The notes under the pieces are model-generated. The model did not search any database. It worked only from the letters and a program-made list of their open reading frames with translations, and had not been told where the DNA came from. Position numbers and translations under genes: made by a program. 8,800 bases of DNA from Porphyromonadaceae bacterium (GTDB lineage Bacteria; Bacteroidota; Bacteroidia; Bacteroidales; Dysgonomonadaceae), in NCBI GenBank assembly GCA_003517675.1, contig DPAC01000130.1, forward strand, positions 1 through 8,800, given 5' to 3'. Positions 5,448 through 8,800 of this stretch are shown piece by piece (the stretch's first letter is position 1; each line of letters begins with the position of its first letter).

Positions 5448-6722
5448 ATGATGAAAGAGAATAAACCATTGCCCCTTGCGGTACAATCAGAGATTGGGGT
5501 GCTGGAGGCTGTGCTGATGCACTATCCGGGTGCAGAGGTGGAGAATATGACCCCACGCCACGCACAGAGAGCCCTCTACAGTGACATCTTAAACCTGTCG
5601 ATCGCCCGCAGGGAGTATGACCAGTTGCTGGGGGTATTGCAGCAGCATTCAACCGTACACAAGGTAACGGACCTGCTGACAAAACTGTTGGCCTCGGAGG
5701 AGCACAAAAGAAAACTGATTGGAAAGATCTGTGCTGCTGAACAGGTGCCTGACTATTCTGATTACCTGATCAATCTGCCAGCAGGTACACTCGCCGGTAT
5801 TCTGATCGAAGGCCTCCCCCTGAAGATCAACACCCTTACCGACTTTCTGCGGGAGGAGTATTACGCCCTCAAGCCACTCTATAATTTCTACTTCACCCGC
5901 GATGCATCGGCTGTGATCGGCAACAATGCGCTGATATGCAAGATGGCCAACAGTGTGCGCATGCGGGAGGCATTGATCATGGATGCCATTTTCGACAGTG
6001 GCCTCTTTTTTGAGGGAAATAGGCTGAACAGCTACGAGTTGTCGCAACACAACCCGGAGGTGAAGATCGAGGGAGGAGATCTGCTGGTGATCAGAGAGGA
6101 TATCCTGCTGATCGGCAACGGAGCGCGGACCACCACACAGGGCATCGACATGTTGGTGAAAGAGTTCTGCAAAAACAGTTCTGGGAAAAAGCATGTAATC
6201 GTGCAGCAGCTACCCGAATCGCCTGAGTCATTTATCCATCTCGACATGGTCTTCACCATGCTCGACAGGGACAAGGCGATGGTCTACAAGCCGTTGATCA
6301 TGAACAGCTCGCGGTACCAGACGGTTCACATCCAGATCGACAACGGCAGGGTCTCAAGAATCAACTCTGTCAATGGCATCCTAAGCCTGCTGCGCAAGCT
6401 GGGTATCGACCTGGAACCGGTGGTGTGCGGTGGCAAGGCTGACGACTGGGATCAGGAACGGGAGCAGTGGCACAGTGGCGCCAATTTCCTGGCAATTGCG
6501 CCAGGCAAAGTGCTCTCCTACGCGCGAAACGTGCACACGCTGGAGGAGCTCAGCAAGCATGGGTTCCGGGTGGTGAGCGCCGCTGAGGTGATCAATGGCA
6601 GCTACACGCTCACTGCAGCGGAGCGCTGCGTGATCACCATCGAGGGGTCGGAACTGCCGCGAGGTGGTGGTGGTCCCCGCTGTATGACCATGCCGTTGCG
6701 TCGCTCAGCTGTGAACTGGTGA
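5448..6722 (+). CDS. arcA: Arginine deiminase
   Basis: A 424-residue cytosolic enzyme that converts L-arginine to citrulline and ammonia (EC 3.5.3.6); the length is normal for the family. The catalytic elements of the guanidino-modifying fold are in order: FTRDAS (149-154, Asp152; Ala replaces the usual Pro of FTRDPS), EGGD (208-211, Glu208), HLDMVFTM (His264, Asp266) and GGGGPRCMTMPLRR with nucleophile Cys412. WHSGANFLAIAPG (341-353) is also characteristic. No ornithine carbamoyltransferase, carbamate kinase or arginine/ornithine antiporter gene is adjacent, so energy-yielding catabolism cannot be assumed from this locus; the gene may supply citrulline or ammonia. The start is the first of two adjacent ATGs (5448 and 5451), and either is plausible. 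It diverges from the LacI gene and converges on the YjjG-like gene. Confidence 0.95.
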   Translation: MMKENKPLPLAVQSEIGVLEAVLMHYPGAEVENMTPRHAQRALYSDILNLSIARREYDQLLGVLQQHSTVHKVTDLLTKLLASEEHKRKLIGKICAAEQVPDYSDYLINLPAGTLAGILIEGLPLKINTLTDFLREEYYALKPLYNFYFTRDASAVIGNNALICKMANSVRMREALIMDAIFDSGLFFEGNRLNSYELSQHNPEVKIEGGDLLVIREDILLIGNGARTTTQGIDMLVKEFCKNSSGKKHVIVQQLPESPESFIHLDMVFTMLDRDKAMVYKPLIMNSSRYQTVHIQIDNGRVSRINSVNGILSLLRKLGIDLEPVVCGGKADDWDQEREQWHSGANFLAIAPGKVLSYARNVHTLEELSKHGFRVVSAAEVINGSYTLTAAERCVITIEGSELPRGGGGPRCMTMPLRRSAVNW

Positions 6723-6734
6723 GTCAGCGCGTCA

Positions 6735-6756
6735 CCGTTTCAAAAACAGGAAGCGG
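6735..6756. other. Weak hairpin between convergent deiminase and nucleotidase genes
   Basis: CCGTTTC (6735-6741) can pair with GAAGCGG (6750-6756) through one G-U pair around an 8-nt loop. No T run follows on either strand, so this is not a convincing intrinsic terminator. It is the only structure I see in the 60-bp convergent gap. Confidence 0.25.
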
Positions 6757-6782
6757 AATAAAGAGTATTCATTGCCGGTGGA

Positions 6783-7475
6783 TCAAAGAATCGCCCTGAT
6801 CTCTGCAAGATTCGCTACCGTAAAGGTGGGTTGAAAACCGGTTGCCGGTTCACCCTTGGGATTGAACCATATCTGGTCGATACGGCTGTTACGGGCACCC
6901 ACGATGTCAGCATCCCAGCTATCCCCGATCATCGCGGTCTGGTTGCGTCGGGAGTTGGTGTTTTTCAGGGCATAGGTGAACATATCGGGATGGGGCTTGT
7001 TGATGCCGGCATCTTCCGACAGGATGATTTTGTTAAAATAGGATGACAATCCCGAATTTTCAATCTTCCTGTACTGAACCTCGCGAAAGCCGTTGGAGAG
7101 AATATACAGGCGGTATTTGGGACGCAGGTAATCAAGCAGCTCCATGGCTCCTTCGATCAGCCTGGTTTTACGGGTGGTGCGATCCAGAAAGTCATCGCTC
7201 AGACGTTTTGCATATTCAGGGTCGGTGATGCCAAACGGACGTACAGGAGCCAGGAACCGCTCCACGATGAGCTCCTCCTTACGAATCTCTCCCTGCCGGT
7301 ACATGGCCCATAGACGGTTATTGCCCGGCATATAAACATGGTAGTATTCCTCAAAAGTGGGATAGAACTCCCCGTAACCGTAATCGTGATAGATCTCCTC
7401 AAGGCACTCCCTCCCATTGTGGTGAATATCCCACAGGGTATCATCCAGGTCGATAAACAGATTTTGATATGGCAT
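6783..7475 (-). CDS. yjjG: HAD-superfamily hydrolase, YjjG-type noncanonical pyrimidine nucleotidase
   Basis: A 230-residue cytosolic phosphatase with all HAD motifs. Motif I is DLDDTLWD (nucleophile Asp9, Asp11), motif II is ILSNGF (Ser127), motif III is Lys160 in NKPHPDMF, and motif IV is GDSWDADIVGA (Asp185 and Asp189 region). The helical cap between motifs I and II and the phrases LDDTLWD and NGFREVQYRKIENSGL are typical of the YjjG subfamily. That subfamily dephosphorylates nucleoside monophosphates, including noncanonical pyrimidines, and may clean the nucleotide pool. The ATG at 7475 places motif I at residue 9, as expected. A strong hairpin ends 11 bp before the start. It lies 88 bp downstream of the coiled-coil lipoprotein gene on the same strand and may be co-transcribed or have its own promoter. 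The family is firm; the exact substrate is not. Confidence 0.88.
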   Translation of the reverse strand: MPYQNLFIDLDDTLWDIHHNGRECLEEIYHDYGYGEFYPTFEEYYHVYMPGNNRLWAMYRQGEIRKEELIVERFLAPVRPFGITDPEYAKRLSDDFLDRTTRKTRLIEGAMELLDYLRPKYRLYILSNGFREVQYRKIENSGLSSYFNKIILSEDAGINKPHPDMFTYALKNTNSRRNQTAMIGDSWDADIVGARNSRIDQIWFNPKGEPATGFQPTFTVANLAEIRAIL

Positions 7476-7486
7476 GGCACGAAACA

Positions 7487-7517
7487 GTCACGGAGTGATC
7501 GCTCTTCACTCCGCGAC
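7487..7517 (-). promoter_or_regulatory. Strong hairpin in the yjjG-like 5' leader
   Basis: CGGAGTG (7491-7497) pairs perfectly with CACTCCG (7507-7513) around a 9-nt loop. A further GTC/GAC pairing (7487-7489 with 7515-7517) follows across one mismatch. No T run follows in the minus direction, so simple intrinsic termination is unlikely. Its end lies 11 bp from the start codon, where it could affect ribosome access or act as an mRNA processing or stability element. Confidence 0.5.
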
Positions 7518-7521
7518 ACGA

Positions 7522-7529
7522 CAATAATA
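7522..7529 (-). promoter_or_regulatory. Possible -7 box for the yjjG-like gene
   Basis: The minus strand reads TATTATTG, matching TAnnTTTG at five of its six fixed positions. It lies just upstream of the leader hairpin, so a transcript starting from it would begin with that hairpin. No good -33 element was seen, so this is tentative. Confidence 0.25.
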
Positions 7530-7563
7530 TTTGAATAATTGTGACCAGAGTTCTCCTCGTTGA

Positions 7564-8421
7564 TCAGCTTACTTCGATAATCAGATATTTGGTAAGGCTC
7601 CAGAAGCGCTGTGTATCGGTGATCACAAAAGTGAGATTCCCGTCGTCACCTTTCACAAACTCATAAGTTCCTTCGGGATGGGTCGACCACAATTTCGCGT
7701 TGGGGGCATAAAGTGGGATCTCCGTCACCTCCCTGATATCAATCTTCAGGAAATAATCCTTATTGAATGTATCCTGTAACACCCGCGTCTGCCGCAAGAA
7801 CCCGCCGGAGAGGATCTTCTGCTCTTTTAGCTCGCTGGCTGTGCCAAACACATAATAAGCAGTATGCAGGGTCTTTTCCTGCTCCTGAATGATAGCAGAC
7901 TGTTGTTCAGCCTCCTGAGCCAGCGCTGTCACATCTTCAGCAAGCAGTGCAATCTGCTCATCTTTCCTTGCCAGCTCCTCCTGCAACTCCACCAGCCGAT
8001 TGCTGCTCTCACGCATCTCTTCATTGAGCCGGTTAATGGTATTCTTCAACGTAGCGATCTCCTTGTTTCCGGCACTTTGTTTCCTGTTGAGCTCTTCCAG
8101 CTGTTCCTTGTTGCGCTGCAGGATCTCGTTGATCATTTTGAAGTTCTCCTGCACACGTTGTTTGGTATCCTGCGTCATCTCCCCCCCCTGTGCCGACTGG
8201 GTGGCAATGTATTTTTCTGCCTCCCTGATCTTGGCAAAATTGGCTTCCACCTCGCTGATCACCGACATCATCTCGGCTGCCTCCGATGCTACACTGGCAG
8301 AATGCATCAGCAGAGAATCCCGCTCTGCCTGTAGCTCCTTATACTCCTTCGATTCTTTCACATTTGTACATGAAACCGCCATGAGTCCCATGACCAGTAA
8401 CAAAACCCAGTTCTTTCTCAT
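7564..8421 (-). CDS. Coiled-coil lipoprotein of unknown function
   Basis: A 285-residue predicted lipoprotein. The signal peptide MRKNWVLLLVMGLMAVSC has lipobox AVSC and lipidated Cys18. Residues of about 21-185 are almost wholly helical, Glu/Gln/Lys-rich and heptad-like, including an ELNRKQSAGNKEIATLKNTINRL-type segment, indicating a long coiled coil. From about 187 a compact C-terminal domain begins AYYVFGTASELKEQKILSGG and includes FNKDYFLKIDIREVTEIPLY and HPEGTYEF. No enzyme motif is visible. It should be anchored in the outer or inner membrane, facing the periplasm or surface. The layout recalls the Bacteroidota family annotated as Cbp1 collagen-binding adhesins, but I rely on memory for that and cannot confirm it. 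The ATG at 8421 is chosen for its signal peptide; a longer open frame to 8640 runs into rsmI. The A-rich run AAAAGAAAAAGATCAAAG precedes the start. Confidence 0.82.
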   Translation of the reverse strand: MRKNWVLLLVMGLMAVSCTNVKESKEYKELQAERDSLLMHSASVASEAAEMMSVISEVEANFAKIREAEKYIATQSAQGGEMTQDTKQRVQENFKMINEILQRNKEQLEELNRKQSAGNKEIATLKNTINRLNEEMRESSNRLVELQEELARKDEQIALLAEDVTALAQEAEQQSAIIQEQEKTLHTAYYVFGTASELKEQKILSGGFLRQTRVLQDTFNKDYFLKIDIREVTEIPLYAPNAKLWSTHPEGTYEFVKGDDGNLTFVITDTQRFWSLTKYLIIEVS

Positions 8422-8482
8422 AACTTTGATCTTTTTCTTTTGATTAAACAAACACTGACTGAAAATAGTTTGCCTCTTCTGT

Positions 8483-8800
8483 TTACTTACCTGCGACCAC
8501 GATGACAAACTCACCTCGCGGCTCCTGACCGGTAAAATGGGTGACCAGACTCTCCAGTGTTCCTCTTGCCGTTTCAGCAAAGAGCTTTGAAATCTCCCGC
8601 GAAACGGATGCCTGACGTTCTCCTCCCAGATGGTCTGCAAGCTGGGTAAGGGTTTTCACTACCCTGTAGGGCGACTCATAAAAAATCATGGTACGATGCT
8701 CCTCAGCCAGCTGTTTGAGTCTTGTCTGCCGTCCTTTCTTCTGGGGAAGGAAACCCTCGAAACAGAAACGATCGCACGGTAATCCTGATTCCACCAAAGC
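8483..8800 (-). CDS. rsmI: 16S rRNA (cytidine-1402 2'-O)-methyltransferase RsmI, C-terminal fragment
   Basis: The frame is open to the window edge and ends in TAA at 8485-8483. The 105 residues seen are the C-terminal half of the roughly 230-residue enzyme; the N-terminal SAM-binding half lies outside. Diagnostic phrases run in order: SGLPCDRFCFEGFLPQKKGRQ, then AEEHRTMIFYESPYRVVKTL, then ASVSREISKLFAETARGTLESL, and the terminal GEFVIVVAGK. RsmI uses SAM to methylate the 2'-OH of C1402 in the decoding centre of 16S rRNA, acting with RsmH at the same nucleotide. It is upstream of the coiled-coil lipoprotein gene on the same strand with a 61-bp gap, so the two may share a transcript. Confidence 0.95.
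   Translation of the reverse strand, partial: ALVESGLPCDRFCFEGFLPQKKGRQTRLKQLAEEHRTMIFYESPYRVVKTLTQLADHLGGERQASVSREISKLFAETARGTLESLVTHFTGQEPRGEFVIVVAGK

Noticed and set aside
5649..6194. A 181-residue minus-strand open frame antisense to the arginine deiminase.
   Set aside because: No family motif is present, and the plus strand holds the conserved deiminase catalytic residues across the same region.
6723..6782. A terminator between the convergent deiminase and yjjG-like genes.
   Set aside because: The only hairpin there is short, needs a G-U pair and lacks a T run on both strands, so I list it only as a weak structure.
8422..8640. A 73-residue N-terminal extension of the coiled-coil lipoprotein.
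   Set aside because: It overlaps most of the rsmI coding end on the same strand in another frame, is rich in Arg, Gln and Ser with no family resemblance, and would hide a clean signal peptide and lipobox beginning at 8421.
1..8800. Mobile elements, CRISPR repeats, tRNA or rRNA genes, phage or defence genes.
   Set aside because: Nothing resembling a transposase, integrase, regularly spaced repeat, cloverleaf or defence motif was seen on either strand; almost all the sequence is explained by ordinary genes with short gaps.

Overview
The window looks like chromosomal DNA from a Bacteroidota member, most likely order Bacteroidales. The signs are three copies of a TAnnTTTG-type -7 box, A-rich rather than Shine-Dalgarno-like sequence before start codons, two lipoproteins with Bacteroidota-style signal peptides, and starch-related GH13 enzymes beside a LacI-type regulator. 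The base composition is moderately GC-rich for this order, so I do not name a genus.

Layout, left to right. (1) Positions 1-420 hold the C-terminal end of a plus-strand GH13 alpha-amylase cut by the window edge, closed by a strong intrinsic terminator. (2) A monocistronic long-chain flavodoxin follows (572-1078, plus). It converges on the next cluster across a hairpin that can terminate on both strands. (3) A minus-strand alpha-glucan cluster reads, in transcription order, LacI-family regulator (5226-4219), SLC45/GPH-like MFS sugar transporter (4068-2533) and GH13 amylase lipoprotein (2536-1163). The last two overlap by ATGA. (4) A divergent plus-strand arginine deiminase (5448-6722) has a complete catalytic set but no ornithine carbamoyltransferase or carbamate kinase beside it. 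(5) A second minus-strand run reads partial rsmI (8800-8483), a coiled-coil lipoprotein (8421-7564) and a YjjG-type HAD nucleotidase (7475-6783).

How the genes work together: the amylase lipoprotein should cut alpha-glucans outside the inner membrane, the MFS protein should import the resulting maltose or small maltodextrins, and the LacI protein probably represses the pair. An 8-bp AAACGTTT palindrome sits just downstream of the predicted MFS promoter, and related sites occur in the lacI leader and in the deiminase promoter. No SusC/SusD-like pair is visible. The flavodoxin, deiminase, nucleotidase and rsmI genes look like ordinary metabolic or housekeeping functions.

I found no CRISPR array, insertion sequence, tRNA, rRNA, phage gene or defence system, and no clearly undescribed multi-gene system. 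The points most worth a second look are the shared operator candidates, the palindrome-rich lacI leader, the coiled-coil lipoprotein, the hairpin just before the yjjG-like start, and a perfect 13-bp tandem duplication across the amylase stop codon. No gene-free stretch exceeds 300 bases; the longest is the 221-bp lacI/deiminase intergenic region.
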